Shown in pieces: positions 16,182 to 24,916 of a DNA stretch of 64,000 nt; within the stretch, counting starts at the first letter, position 1; every line of letters begins with the position of its first letter. Below the pieces are notes generated by a model. The model did not search any database. It saw nothing but the letters and a program-made list of their open reading frames with translations, and was not told the origin of the DNA. Made by a program: the position numbers and the translations under genes. This DNA comes from an uncultured Lachnospiraceae bacterium (GTDB lineage: Bacteria > Bacillota > Clostridia > Lachnospirales > Lachnospiraceae), in the NCBI GenBank assembly GCA_910588955.1, contig CAJURQ010000012.1, forward strand, positions 1 through 64,000, read 5' to 3'.

Positions 16182-16256
16182 CGGGGTGTGGCTCAGCTTG
16201 GCTAGAGCGCCTGGTTTGGGACCAGGAGGTCGCAGGTTCGAATCCTGTCACCCCGA
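16182..16256 (+). tRNA. tRNA-Pro (TGG)
   Basis: Acceptor CGGGGTG/CACCCCG, anticodon loop TTTGGGA with anticodon TGG, and a normal T arm with GGTTCGAAT. No CCA is encoded. First of six tRNAs in one array. Confidence 0.95.
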
Positions 16257-16278
16257 CGCTGCTTTTCAATAATGACAT

Positions 16279-16349
16279 GCGGGTGTAGTTCAATGGTAGA
16301 ACACCAGCCTTCCAAGCTGGACACGTGGGTTCGATTCCCATCACCCGCT
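16279..16349 (+). tRNA. tRNA-Gly (TCC)
   Basis: Acceptor GCGGGTG/CACCCGC, anticodon loop CTTCCAA with anticodon TCC. 71 nt, no CCA encoded. Confidence 0.95.
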
Positions 16350-16385
16350 CTCCGCGCGGCATAAATCCGTGTGGGTAAGCAGTAC

Positions 16386-16459
<74 letters not shown>

Positions 16460-16465
16460 TTTTAT

Positions 16466-16540
16466 GGTGGGTATGGCGCAGTTGGCTAGCGCGCCAGATT
16501 GTGGCTCTGGAGGCCGAGGGTTCGAGTCCCTCTATCCACC
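16466..16540 (+). tRNA. tRNA-His (GTG)
   Basis: Anticodon loop TTGTGGC with anticodon GTG. An extra G at position -1 (16466) faces discriminator C (16540), the histidine identity pair. Confidence 0.95.
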
Positions 16541-16585
16541 TTTAACATGAGCGTGCGGAGCACAGCCTGCCTTGTTTACCAATAA

Positions 16586-16657
16586 TGGGCTATCGCCAAG
16601 GGGTAAGGCACAGGACTTTGACTCCTGCATTCGCTGGTTCAAATCCAGCTAGCCCAG
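16586..16657 (+). tRNA. tRNA-Gln (TTG)
   Basis: Acceptor TGGGCTA/TAGCCCA, anticodon loop CTTTGAC with anticodon TTG, discriminator G. Confidence 0.95.
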
Positions 16658-16661
16658 TTAT

Positions 16662-16734
16662 GGACCACTAGCTCAGTCGGTAGAGCACCTGACTTTTAAT
16701 CAGGTTGTCGGGGGTTCGAATCCCCCGTGGTTCA
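16662..16734 (+). tRNA. tRNA-Lys (TTT)
   Basis: Acceptor GGACCAC/GTGGTTC with one G-T pair, anticodon loop CTTTTAA with anticodon TTT, discriminator A. Its last bases recur at 16781-16797. Confidence 0.95.
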
Positions 16735-16780
16735 CTAAAAGGATCCTCAGCGTAAATGGGGATTCGAACCCCGGTTTGAT

Positions 16781-16797
16781 ATCCCCCGTGGTTCACT
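16781..16797 (+). repeat. Duplicate of the tRNA-Lys 3' end
   Basis: The 17 bases ATCCCCCGTGGTTCACT are identical to 16720-16736. A degenerate T-arm-like piece, GGGGATTCGAACCCC, lies just before at about 16758-16772. This is either the scar of an excised tRNA-targeting element or the remnant of a duplicated tRNA. Confidence 0.6.
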
Positions 16798-16839
16798 TTA
16801 AAGTCTATTTTTAAAAAGCAAATGGCTTTACTTAGCCGG

Positions 16840-16883
16840 AACATTTGATTGCAGCGGGTTCTCTGCAGTTCAAATGTTTTTTT
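16840..16883 (+). terminator. Terminator of the tRNA array
   Basis: Stem AACATTTGA/TCAAATGTT (16840-16848 with 16870-16878), inner CAG/CTG pair, followed by seven T. Confidence 0.85.
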
Positions 16884-16925
16884 ATTCGTTGAAACAACAA
16901 AAGTTAAAAGGATCAGGAGGAAGGT

Positions 16926-18311
16926 ATGGAACAGACGAAAGAAAATAAAATGGGCATTATGCCCGTGAATAAACTGTTGATCACCATGTCCCTGCCGATG
17001 ATGATATCCATGCTCGTGCAGGCGCTTTACAATGTAGTGGATTCCATCTTTGTCTCGCGCATCAATGAAAACGCACTGACAGCCGTGTCACTTGCATTTC
17101 CAATCCAGACACTGATGATCGCGGTGGCGGGCGGCACCTGTGTCGGTATCAACGCGGTGCTCTCAAAGGCTCTGGGGGAGAAAGATCAGGAGCGTGCGGA
17201 CAATACGGCGGTCAGCGGCATTGTGCTGATGGCGTTCAGCTATGTATTGTTTCTGCTGATCGGTCTGTTTGCAACCCGCGCGTTCTATCTGAGCCAGACG
17301 GACGATCCGCAGATTCTGGAGTTCGGCGTGCAGTATCTGAGCATTGTGTGCAGCTGCTCCTTCGGTCTTTTTGCGCAGTTTGTGTTTGAAAGGCTTCTGC
17401 AGTCCACGGGCAGAACCTTCTATATTATGATTACACAGGGAACGGGTGCGGTCATCAATATCATACTTGATCCGATCTTTATTTTCGGACTTTTTGGAAT
17501 GCCGAAAATGGGTGTCGCGGGCGCGGCGGTGGCAACGGTGACAGGGCAGACCATTGCGGGTACGATTGCGCTTATCGTAAATTTTAAGAAGAATGAGGAC
17601 ATTCATATCCGGTTTAAGGGGCTTCGCATCGAAAGAGAGGTGGTCGGGCAGATCTATAAGATCGGCGTGCCTTCTATGATTATGCAGGCAATCGGTTCTG
17701 TGATGACTTACGGCATGAATCTGATTTTGATTTCCTTTACCCCGACGGCGACGGCGGTGTTTGGCGTGTACTTTAAGCTTCAGAGCTTCATCTTCATGCC
17801 GGTGTTCGGCTTAAATAACGGACTGGTGCCGATTTTGGCGTACAACTACGGCGCGGGCAGACGAGACCGTTTTATTCAGGCGATGAAGTTCGCCATTTTA
17901 TATGCGGCGTGTATCATGGCGGTGGGCGTAGTGGTTTTCCAGACCATACCGGCGGTTCTGCTGGGCTTTTTTGAGGCGTCGGATGAAATGCTGCGGATCG
18001 GCGTGCCGGCGCTGCGCATTATCTGCATCAGTTTTCTGCCTGCGGCGTTCGGCATTGTCTGCGGTACGGCTTTTCAGGCGCTGGGCAATGCGGTCTATAG
18101 TATGCTTGTCTCCATAGCCAGACAGCTTGTGGTGCTTTTGCCCGCGGCTTATCTGCTCGCTCTGTCGGGGGAAGTGACGTATGTGTGGTGGGCGTTCCCG
18201 ATTGCGGAGGTGATGTCGCTGGTGATGACGGTGATTTTCCTGATCAGAGTCAACAGCAGGGTGATCCGGCATATCGGGGAGCAGACGGTGGATGCGGCGC
18301 CGGTTGGATGA
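16926..18311 (+). CDS. MATE family efflux transporter
   Basis: 461-residue multidrug and toxin extrusion transporter. It has twelve predicted membrane helices in two repeats and typically exchanges drugs or metabolites for Na+ or H+. The start of helix 1 reads LLITMSLPMMISMLVQALYNVVDSIFVSRI, and FGLNNGLVPILAYNYGAG sits at the usual point in the second half (about 295-312). AGGAGGAAGGT gives a good ribosome-binding site. It is monocistronic between the tRNA array and tRNA-Leu. Its substrate is unknown. Confidence 0.92.
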   Translation: MEQTKENKMGIMPVNKLLITMSLPMMISMLVQALYNVVDSIFVSRINENALTAVSLAFPIQTLMIAVAGGTCVGINAVLSKALGEKDQERADNTAVSGIVLMAFSYVLFLLIGLFATRAFYLSQTDDPQILEFGVQYLSIVCSCSFGLFAQFVFERLLQSTGRTFYIMITQGTGAVINIILDPIFIFGLFGMPKMGVAGAAVATVTGQTIAGTIALIVNFKKNEDIHIRFKGLRIEREVVGQIYKIGVPSMIMQAIGSVMTYGMNLILISFTPTATAVFGVYFKLQSFIFMPVFGLNNGLVPILAYNYGAGRRDRFIQAMKFAILYAACIMAVGVVVFQTIPAVLLGFFEASDEMLRIGVPALRIICISFLPAAFGIVCGTAFQALGNAVYSMLVSIARQLVVLLPAAYLLALSGEVTYVWWAFPIAEVMSLVMTVIFLIRVNSRVIRHIGEQTVDAAPVG

Positions 18312-18408
18312 CGGCGGAGTCGTTGACATGACGCAGGGAAAATGATATGATACATGGGCAGGTGAAACGAAGGTGACATGGATGTCATAAACTGCTTTGA
18401 CCTGACAG

Positions 18409-18490
<82 letters not shown>

Positions 18491-18491
<1 letters not shown>

Positions 18492-18539
18492 ATAGGGGCT
18501 TTCGAGACATTTGGAGTGTCTTGAAAGCCCTTATTTTTT
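18491..18539 (+). terminator. Terminator after tRNA-Leu
   Basis: Stem AATAGGGGCTTTC/GAAAGCCCTTATT plus inner GACA/TGTC, followed by a T run. Confidence 0.85.
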
Positions 18540-18544
18540 GCGTT

Positions 18545-18571
18545 TGACAGCAATTTTGACAGCAACGGGAG
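18545..18571 (+). promoter_or_regulatory. Left arm-type integrase site (two TTGACAGCAA)
   Basis: Two copies of TTGACAGCAA 12 bp apart, followed by CGGGA. The same double site with flanking CGGGA is at 27574-27600, inside the other end of the element. The pattern fits recombinase arm-binding sites. Confidence 0.55.
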
Positions 18572-18685
18572 AAAAAAGGGGAAAAATGCAACTTACATAA
18601 AAAAATTAGAAATATATAAAGACCCCGTTTTTTCGTTTCTGTTATATAATAGAAATAGAATTATATGTGAAAGGGGAAAATTTTT

Positions 18686-20800
18686 ATGGAAATTCTTTTT
18701 TATGAAAAATATTGTTTAGGGAAACATACCATCAAGGTTAACACTACAAACCCGTGGCTAAAGAGCCAGATTGAGCCAGAGAAAGCAAAAAAAGAAAAGG
18801 CAAATATTTATGTCAACTCCAGAATGCATTATGTAGTCGGTCGCGAAGAGATTAAATTTTTATTACTTGAGGTTGCAAGTATACCTTTATATGTATCTGA
18901 CAATCAAATGCCAGAGTATGTTTACAGAGTCAGTGTATTGGTAGGGGACAATGTTTACGGGGTGCAACTTTCTAAGAGCGAGTATAGAAATGAGAAATGG
19001 CTGGGTAATTTGGGGGCAAAAGAAATCCTTGTGATATCAAGGACGAAATATCAGCAGATTATCAGCGAAATTATTCCCGAAGATACGAACGCTATCTTTT
19101 TTGATGCGGCTGGGCTTCATAAGGTCGGGAATCAATACTTTTATGTCGGATCAGACTGTGCTATCACCAAAGATGGCAAACGGTATGATGTTGTGGCTTT
19201 ACAAGAGGGCTTTGATTTGGGTTATCAAGAGAATATGGATAATGCGGAGGTTGCTGAAAAAGTAGTACGGTATAACTCGATGAATCTAAGGACGTTCTAT
19301 CCTTTCCATTGTATAGCGGTTATGACTGTATTGGGGCATTTTTTAGATGAACTTGGGGAACGGGCTGGCATGACCTTATGGGTGGATGGGAAGGTGGCAA
19401 GCGGTAAGACAGAGCTGGCGGTGGCTTTAGGAAATTTTTTTAAGTGCGGAAATAGTCGAGGCGATAAGATTAGCCATCTGCATACCACCAAAATAAAACT
19501 TAAGAAGTTGGAAGTAGAGTTGGTTAGGTATCGGAATGGTATCTTTGTGCTTGATGATGTGAAGAAGGAAGAAGGTAGTATTAAATATGCTGTCAAGGAG
19601 AAAACTGATTTAGTAGTCAGATCGGTTTATACGGGGTTAGTCAACGACGTTAATATTTATACCAATGCCATCATCACGGGCGAGTATTTTAAGGAGCAGG
19701 AGTCAACTATTTCCCGTTTAGTCTATCTTAACGTGGGAGATTTTGTACAGAACGGGGAAAACAGTGAAGCACTAAAGCGCATTCAAGACGATAGGTACTA
19801 TTTTAATCAGTTTATGTGTTCATTTATCGCGTGGTTGCTAAAGAAAACCGATGATGAGGCATATCGAACGGAGCTTGGGGATAAACTGATGGGAAGCCAC
19901 GAGGAAGCAGAAGAAAGGCTGGGCAATTTTGAAAAAGAGTTACGACCGAGGATGATAGAAATATGTTCTCTTCTCTTCTTTTCTACGGAAATTTTGCGGG
20001 AGTATTTATTTGATTCTCTTTGTAAAAAGGATAAAGAGCGGATTGAAGCGTTTTACGAACGGGCGAAAGAGACTATCGTGCAAATTGTGATGGAGACGTG
20101 GATTAAGGGGTTGGACTACAAGCCAATTCTTGATTTGGCTTTTAATAATATCATACGAAAACTTAATATCAAAGATTGCCGTTATGGTGAAAACTATCTA
20201 AATGCTAGAACAGGAGATATGAGTTGTTTGTTTGCAATGGCTAGAGAGAATAAAGATGGGATAAGTTTTACTACAAGGGTTTCGCGCAAGGAAAAACTTT
20301 GGTTATTGAAATTGAATAAGGAATGTGCGGGCATACTAATCAATATGGGGAAAGAAGATATCTTGCTGATGAACAAGGAGCTTATTTGCGCGGAAATAAG
20401 AGAAGAAATTAGAGCGCAGAAAGATAATTGGCATATCGTATTTTATGAATCGGATTATACGGATGAAAAGATTTTGACAGGCTTGCTTAACAAACGAAGA
20501 TTATTGGTACATAAAAGGAGTGACGATACCTTTGATAAAATTATCAATTATCCTAAGATTGAGTATAATGGTGAAAGTGGGGAAATTGGTATTTTCGACA
20601 AGAAGAAGGTACAGATGGTTCGTGTATACATAGATGATGAACAGAAAATGCTAGAGTATTTTGCTGAATTAAAGAAAGAACCGCTCGATGCGTGGTGTCA
20701 TGCGCGGGAAAAAATTCGTAAAATTGGTGGTGGAGGCGCAGAAGATATAGAATTAAATAAAACTCTAAATGATTTGAATAAGTTTTTAGACCTCAAATAA
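18686..20800 (+). CDS. P-loop NTPase, DUF927/helicase-like, of the element
   Basis: 704 residues. The central ATPase core has Walker A GKVASGKT at about 234-241 and Walker B GIFVLDDVK at about 284-292. A later arginine-containing stretch, STISRLVYLNVG, sits near 345. The first 230 residues form a distinct N-terminal domain and the last 250 are helical and charged. The arrangement resembles the DUF927-type or phage-satellite primase-helicase ATPases that drive replication of small islands. No primase motif is recognised, so the replication role is inference. AAAGGGGAAAA precedes the ATG. Confidence 0.6.
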   Translation: MEILFYEKYCLGKHTIKVNTTNPWLKSQIEPEKAKKEKANIYVNSRMHYVVGREEIKFLLLEVASIPLYVSDNQMPEYVYRVSVLVGDNVYGVQLSKSEYRNEKWLGNLGAKEILVISRTKYQQIISEIIPEDTNAIFFDAAGLHKVGNQYFYVGSDCAITKDGKRYDVVALQEGFDLGYQENMDNAEVAEKVVRYNSMNLRTFYPFHCIAVMTVLGHFLDELGERAGMTLWVDGKVASGKTELAVALGNFFKCGNSRGDKISHLHTTKIKLKKLEVELVRYRNGIFVLDDVKKEEGSIKYAVKEKTDLVVRSVYTGLVNDVNIYTNAIITGEYFKEQESTISRLVYLNVGDFVQNGENSEALKRIQDDRYYFNQFMCSFIAWLLKKTDDEAYRTELGDKLMGSHEEAEERLGNFEKELRPRMIEICSLLFFSTEILREYLFDSLCKKDKERIEAFYERAKETIVQIVMETWIKGLDYKPILDLAFNNIIRKLNIKDCRYGENYLNARTGDMSCLFAMARENKDGISFTTRVSRKEKLWLLKLNKECAGILINMGKEDILLMNKELICAEIREEIRAQKDNWHIVFYESDYTDEKILTGLLNKRRLLVHKRSDDTFDKIINYPKIEYNGESGEIGIFDKKKVQMVRVYIDDEQKMLEYFAELKKEPLDAWCHAREKIRKIGGGGAEDIELNKTLNDLNKFLDLK

Positions 20801-20883
20801 CACTCCGATAAATCAAAAAGCACGAGATAAACTTATATATTATTAATTCGATATAGGTGGACATCGTGGGAAAGGATGGTATT

Positions 20884-21054
20884 ATGAGAAACTACGAAAA
20901 AGCAACTTTCACGGTAGAGGAAACAGCAAAGTATTTGGGCATCGGAAGGAACCTGTGTTATCGGATGGTTCGGGAGGGCAATATTCCATCCGTGAAATTG
21001 GCGAACAGAATTATTGTTCCAAAGGTGAAGCTGGATGAAATGCTAAGTAAATAA
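20884..21054 (+). CDS. xis: Excisionase-like helix-turn-helix protein
   Basis: 56 residues from the ATG at 20884. A MerR-like winged helix, FTVEETAKYLGIGRNLCYRM then VREGNIPSVKLANRIIVPK, matches excisionase/SinI-type DNA-binding proteins. It lies 68 bp before the integrase gene, as in many tyrosine-recombinase islands, and a terminator hairpin separates the two. Probably binds the attachment region and favours excision. An in-frame GTG at 20857 is an alternative start. Confidence 0.8.
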   Translation: MRNYEKATFTVEETAKYLGIGRNLCYRMVREGNIPSVKLANRIIVPKVKLDEMLSK

Positions 21055-21067
21055 TAAGGCTCAAGCG

Positions 21068-21096
21068 GAGCAACCCGTTGTGGTTGCTCTATTTTT
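21068..21096 (+). terminator. Terminator between xis and int
   Basis: Stem GAGCAACC/GGTTGCTC followed by ATTTTTG. It would uncouple integrase from xis expression. Confidence 0.75.
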
Positions 21097-21122
21097 GTGC
21101 GCAAAAATAAGGAGGAGACGCA

Positions 21123-21530
21123 ATGGGAAAACGGAGCAACGGAGAAGGAACTTTATGTAAAAGGAGTGACGGACGCTGGATGGGACAGGTGACTCTTGAC
21201 ACGGACGGCGGCTATAAGAGAAAGACCGTGTACGGTAAAACGCAAAAGGAGGTTAAGGAAAAAATCGCGGAGCTAAAATCGGGCTGTCGGAGCGGCAAGC
21301 TGATAGAAACGTCAAGTATGCCGTTAGAGGACTGGATGCAACTCTGGATAGCCAATTATAAGCCCGATTTAAAGGTTACGACAAGGGAGAGCTACGAGTT
21401 ATATATCAACGTCCATATTAAAGGATCGGAAATAGGGAAAATACCGCTAAGTAAGCTAAAAACAACGGATTTACAACGCTTTTATAATGCTAAGTTAAAG
21501 TGTGAGTGCAAAAATCAAAAGCAAACATGA
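21123..21530 (+). pseudogene. int: Tyrosine integrase, N-terminal part (frame-split)
   Basis: First 135 residues of a tyrosine recombinase. The arm-binding AP2-like domain, MGKRSNGEGTLCKRSDGRWMGQVT, is followed by the core-binding SAM-like domain with PLEDWMQLWIANYKPDLK. It runs to a stop at 21528 after an out-of-place CECKNQKQT. The continuing homology lies in the +1 frame from about 21500. Either one base has been gained or lost near 21498-21502, or there is a +1 frameshift. GGAGGAGACGCA is a strong ribosome-binding site. Confidence 0.85.
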
Positions 21531-22308
21531 CTCGCCAACAACAGTACGCTATATCAATCTTATCATTAAAGGTGCGCTCAAACAAGCTGTCAACAATCGC
21601 ATGATAGGAGAAAATGTAACCGACGGGGTTGTGCTTCCAAAGAAAAGGAAAGTGGAGATTATACCGCTTACACGGGAGGAAGTTCTGCGGTTTCTTGATG
21701 CGGCAAAAAGTGACAGGCTGTATACGCTCTATCTTCTGGAAATGATGACAGGACTGAGAAGGGGAGAGATATTAGGCTTGAAATGGGAGGACGTGGATTT
21801 TAAGGCGGGACGGCTTAAGGTGATACATAATCTTTATCGTGTCAATAACACGGATAAGGACGCCGAATCAAAGTATAAGCTGGTTTTGCTTACCCCTAAA
21901 ACAGAATCGTCAAAAAGGACTATTCCGCTGAATCAGTTTATGGTGGAGGAATTATTGCGGCATAAGAAGGAGCAAGAGCGTGAAAAGAGGTTGTATGGGG
22001 AAGATTATCGTGATTTGGGGATGGTTTTTTGCAAGCTGGATGGGGACTATATCAGTCCTAGAGAGTTTCTGCGCCAGTACCAGCGATTATTGCAGAAGGC
22101 GGGATTGGAGCGCAAACGCTTTCACGATCTGAGGCATACAGTAGCAAGTCTGCTTATTAATGCAAACGAAAATCCAAAAGTAATTCAGCAGTTGTTGGGG
22201 CATTCAACGATCAGTACCACCTTAGATATCTATGCTCATGTGATGGATCAGACCCTTAATAGGAGCGTGGACAATTTATGTAATCAATTAGAGCTTGGTA
22301 AGGAATAG
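21502..22308 (+). pseudogene. int: Tyrosine integrase, catalytic part (frame-split)
   Basis: About 268 residues in the +1 frame relative to the N-terminal part. Catalytic residues are all present: Arg in TGLRRGEILGLKW, Lys in the beta hairpin, HDLRHT, and LGHSTISTTLDIYAHV with the nucleophilic Tyr. No ribosome-binding site precedes the GTG at 21502, so independent translation is doubtful. The full enzyme would catalyse integration at tRNA-Leu. Intact catalytic residues imply a recent frameshift, a sequencing error, or recoding. Confidence 0.85.
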
Positions 22309-22315
22309 AAGCAGG

Positions 22316-22416
22316 AGAGGTAGATAGGAGCAATATATGATGAAAATATAAGATAATTTAGTAATGAATTGTCTATAAAGCATGGATATATCGTTTATAT
22401 TGTATTGTCTACCTCT
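22316..22416 (+). other. AT-rich inverted-repeat region, possible origin
   Basis: In the 179-bp gap between int and the Rep-like gene, AGAGGTAGA (22316-22324) and TCTACCTCT (22408-22416) form a 9-bp inverted repeat around a very AT-rich core. Its position next to a Rep-like gene suggests a replication or excision-linked origin. Confidence 0.35.
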
Positions 22417-22487
22417 TATACTTTAGTTTTACTTAATGTCTAACTAAGTTGAATTGAGTATAGCTAAGAATATTTGGGAGAGTTGAT

Positions 22488-23585
22488 ATGTTAAAAATAC
22501 ATACATTTGAAATGCAAAGTTATATCGACTCGAAAGATAAAATGATGTGGGTATTTGAACGACTAAAGGGCATTCAGTTTGAATCGTTACAAAGAGAATC
22601 TTACACGCGACTTAGATATTATGGGTTTGCGGGGAGTGGAGTAATCATTATCACATGTTGGCACAGATATAAAGGGAGGGGTAAATTATGTTTGCAGATT
22701 ACACCTTGTAAGGTATTAGGAATACAGGAGGATGCAACGCTTTTTAATGTGAACGAAGTTGAATTATTACAATGTTTGTCGCGAGTTGATCAGATTCTTA
22801 GTAGGTTTCAGCTTGGTTTATGGGGATTCAGAATGTCACGGGTGGATTTTACGCAGGATGTAAGGTTTGAAAGGTCAGAAATAATAGATACGGTTATTAG
22901 GCTATTGATAAGAACAGGTGCACCACGGTATTACCATAATAAGGTTTACGGTGACAAGATTTATAATAATTCCTATAATATCGAGGATCAAGAAGGAAGC
23001 GAGGTTGTTGTTTACAACAAGGAAAAGCAAAGTGCAGATCGGGGTGATAAGCAGAGCGCGAGGATGAAAGGGGTGATGCGGATAGAAGTCCGCATAAACA
23101 TATCGGATCAGTGGCGGCAGATATTTATGAGTAATGTGCTGGATTTTTCGCGGTTGCTCGAAGCACGGGAATATGCTGTAATAAAAATCCAAAATGTGTT
23201 TTGTGAAGGTTTTTACGTCAAACTTAGCACAACCAAAGAGATTTTGAGGAAAGAGATGAAGGGAGGTGGAGGATCAAGGCGGCAACGAAACAAACTGGAA
23301 AATATGATGAAATTTGCAGAGGGTGTGGCGATTCATCAAAATTTTTGCAAATGTATAAGAGGAAAAACCGCACTTTTCTGTTATGATACTACCAGAGATA
23401 TCCTTAATCAGTTAGGGGAAAGACGGATCAATTTGGTTTCGATCAGTGCCAAAGAACCGATTGTGGTGATCCCCGATATGCTCTATATGCTGGGAATGAA
23501 GTTAGAAATTGAAATGCAAAGGGATAATCAGTTTTTGATGGAGTATAATTTAATGGATAAGATGCCAGTATATGAGCTTCTTTAG
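22488..23585 (+). CDS. Putative replication initiator (phage gene II/Rep_trans-like)
   Basis: 365 residues. The layout resembles small rolling-circle initiators: an N-terminal beta-rich part, then RMSRVDFTQDV near 113-124 (compare the RxDxxxD motif of Rep_trans and gene II/X proteins), YHNKVYGDKIYNNSYN near 145-160, and MRIEVRINISDQW near 202-214 with a Glu. A clear HUH pair is not seen and the catalytic Tyr cannot be fixed by eye. No transfer genes accompany it. A hypothetical element protein is the alternative. GGGAGAGTTG precedes the ATG. Confidence 0.5.
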   Translation: MLKIHTFEMQSYIDSKDKMMWVFERLKGIQFESLQRESYTRLRYYGFAGSGVIIITCWHRYKGRGKLCLQITPCKVLGIQEDATLFNVNEVELLQCLSRVDQILSRFQLGLWGFRMSRVDFTQDVRFERSEIIDTVIRLLIRTGAPRYYHNKVYGDKIYNNSYNIEDQEGSEVVVYNKEKQSADRGDKQSARMKGVMRIEVRINISDQWRQIFMSNVLDFSRLLEAREYAVIKIQNVFCEGFYVKLSTTKEILRKEMKGGGGSRRQRNKLENMMKFAEGVAIHQNFCKCIRGKTALFCYDTTRDILNQLGERRINLVSISAKEPIVVIPDMLYMLGMKLEIEMQRDNQFLMEYNLMDKMPVYELL

Positions 23586-23593
23586 TAAAGAAT

Positions 23594-23634
23594 AGGTCTC
23601 AGAGGGCGTTATAAGCCTTTCTGAGACCTGTTTT
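23594..23634. terminator. Bidirectional terminator
   Basis: 10-bp stem AGGTCTCAGA/TCTGAGACCT with TTTT after it. It separates the convergent rep-like and xis-like genes and overlaps the end of the latter. Confidence 0.8.
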
Positions 23635-23806
23635 GCTGTCTGGTGTAGGCAATTATCATTTCCTTATTAAAACGCCACTGTCTACCCACCTTAAAGGCTG
23701 GTATGGTGCCGCTGTGCAATAATTTCAAAAGAGTGGATTTGCTTATGCCTAAAATGTAGCGTACATCGTTAAAAAAGAGGATATCGCCAAAATCATCAAA
23801 TTCCAT
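23609..23806 (-). CDS. Helix-turn-helix excisionase-family protein
   Basis: 65 residues with the start chosen at 23806, where GGAGG lies 8 bases upstream on the minus strand. The winged-helix core is NDVRYILGISKSTLLKLLHS followed by GTIPAFKVGRQWRF, typical of the excisionase/DNA-binding helix family. It is the only gene of the element on the minus strand and faces a divergent Mor-like activator. This suggests a regulatory switch between the two, in addition to the other Xis-like protein at 20884. Confidence 0.8.
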   Translation of the reverse strand: MEFDDFGDILFFNDVRYILGISKSTLLKLLHSGTIPAFKVGRQWRFNKEMIIAYTRQQNRSQKGL

Positions 23807-23958
23807 TTGTAAAACCTCCAAGTTTATTTTAGATTTATTAGGTTGTTTAAGGGGTAAACGGAATTTTACAAGGAATAATTCAATGAATTACAGGAAGTGA
23901 ATACTCAATGTAGAAATGATATATTTGTAGATATTTAGGGGATTGGGGGGTTATAGGA

Positions 23959-24237
23959 GTGAAGGTAGTCGATATCTCCAGTTTGCAGGAACCATATGGG
24001 GAAATTGCAGAAATAATAGGGGTTGAAGCGACGGTGGCAATATTTAATGAGCTAAAGGGGCAACAAATTACCTTTCCAACAAGGCTTTTTAAAAAGAGTT
24101 ATGTAATAAAGGAGGTGAATCTAAGGTACAATGGCGGTAACTTAAAAGAGCTTGCAAAGGAATTTAATTATACGGAGAGGTGGATTAGAACCTTTATTAA
24201 TAAAAAACAAAGGAGGATGGAGAGTGAGCTTAGATGA
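23959..24237 (+). CDS. Mor-like transcription activator
   Basis: 92 residues resembling the Mor/C activator family of phage Mu. The N-terminal dimerisation part is PYGEIAEIIGVEATVAIFNELKGQ, followed by an FPTRLF strand and a C-terminal helix-turn-helix, GNLKELAKEFNYTERWIRTFI. Such proteins switch on late or transfer genes. The gene runs divergently from the minus-strand xis-like gene, with 150 bp between. It overlaps the next gene by a few codons. GTG or TTG starts are possible; GGTTATAGGA precedes the GTG at 23959. Confidence 0.75.
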   Translation: MKVVDISSLQEPYGEIAEIIGVEATVAIFNELKGQQITFPTRLFKKSYVIKEVNLRYNGGNLKELAKEFNYTERWIRTFINKKQRRMESELR

Positions 24238-24448
24238 CTTTTTTGAAAAGGCTAACAAGGCATATGGCGTAGCGCTGAAAGTATTAAATAAAGCGGTAGG
24301 CGGTGCGCAAGATCAGTGTCGAAGGAATCTACGCGCAAGTAGTGACGAGCAATTAAGGGAGATGGAAAAGAAACTTTCGGAAGATGGTGGATCATCTGTC
24401 ACGCAATCGTTGTTATATGAGGAAATGCATAGAAGGCATATGGAGTAG
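24224..24448 (+). CDS. Small element protein of unknown function
   Basis: 74 residues from the GTG at 24224, chosen because AGGAGG lies 8 bases upstream. Helical and charged: LDDFFEKANKAYGVALKV, then a Gln/Arg-rich middle and LREMEKKLSEDGGSS. It overlaps the end of the Mor-like gene by 14 bp, so translation is probably coupled. No known family. Confidence 0.6.
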   Translation: MSLDDFFEKANKAYGVALKVLNKAVGGAQDQCRRNLRASSDEQLREMEKKLSEDGGSSVTQSLLYEEMHRRHME

Positions 24449-24498
24449 GTTATACAATAAGAATGTCATAAAAAATTCAAAATTAGGAGGAAAAAGTA

Positions 24499-24696
24499 AT
24501 GGCAAGAGTTAATCTTTCAAATGGGGATATTGTAGAAGTGGAGCTTGTAATACCGCCAAACTATAAGTACAATGATGATATGAGAAATGATTTTATACAT
24601 GAATTTGACACGGGAGCTGTGTCTGACGTAGAAATTGAGAGTGCGCTTCGAAGGGGTTGGGCGCGTTCACTCGGTAAAGTTGGTGAGTGGAGATAA
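24499..24696 (+). CDS. Small element protein of unknown function
   Basis: 65 residues with an excellent AGGAGG ribosome-binding site. Begins ARVNLSNGDIVEVELVIP and is acidic in the middle (NDDMRNDFIHEFDTG). No recognisable domain or membrane segment. Probably in one transcript with the Mor-like gene. Confidence 0.6.
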   Translation: MARVNLSNGDIVEVELVIPPNYKYNDDMRNDFIHEFDTGAVSDVEIESALRRGWARSLGKVGEWR

Positions 24697-24728
24697 TACA
24701 TATAAAAGCGTAATAAAGAAATGGAAGA

Positions 24729-24763
24729 AGGGTGTATGGCAATGAAAAGCTGTACACTCTTTT
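24729..24763 (+). terminator. Terminator after 24499 gene
   Basis: Stem AGGGTGTA/TACACTCT with one G-T pair, then TTTT. Ends the small-gene operon before the PD-(D/E)XK gene, which has its own TATAAT at 24887-24892. Confidence 0.6.
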
Positions 24764-24916
24764 AGTTGTTTGGGGTGATACATGATTAATGTGGTTGAAC
24801 TCGATAGCCTATAAGCCGCATGTGATGCAAAAAAAAGAACAAGAGAAAAGCGTGCATGATGACTTCCTTATGATGGCTGGATATGCTATAATCAAAATGA
24901 ACGAAGGAGATTATGG

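Noticed and set aside
16741..16800. A seventh tRNA in the array
   Set aside because: Only a T-arm-like piece and a 3' end are present; no D or anticodon arm.
21490..21530. Programmed -1 frameshift in the integrase
   Set aside because: The required shift is +1, and no slippery heptamer with downstream structure was seen.
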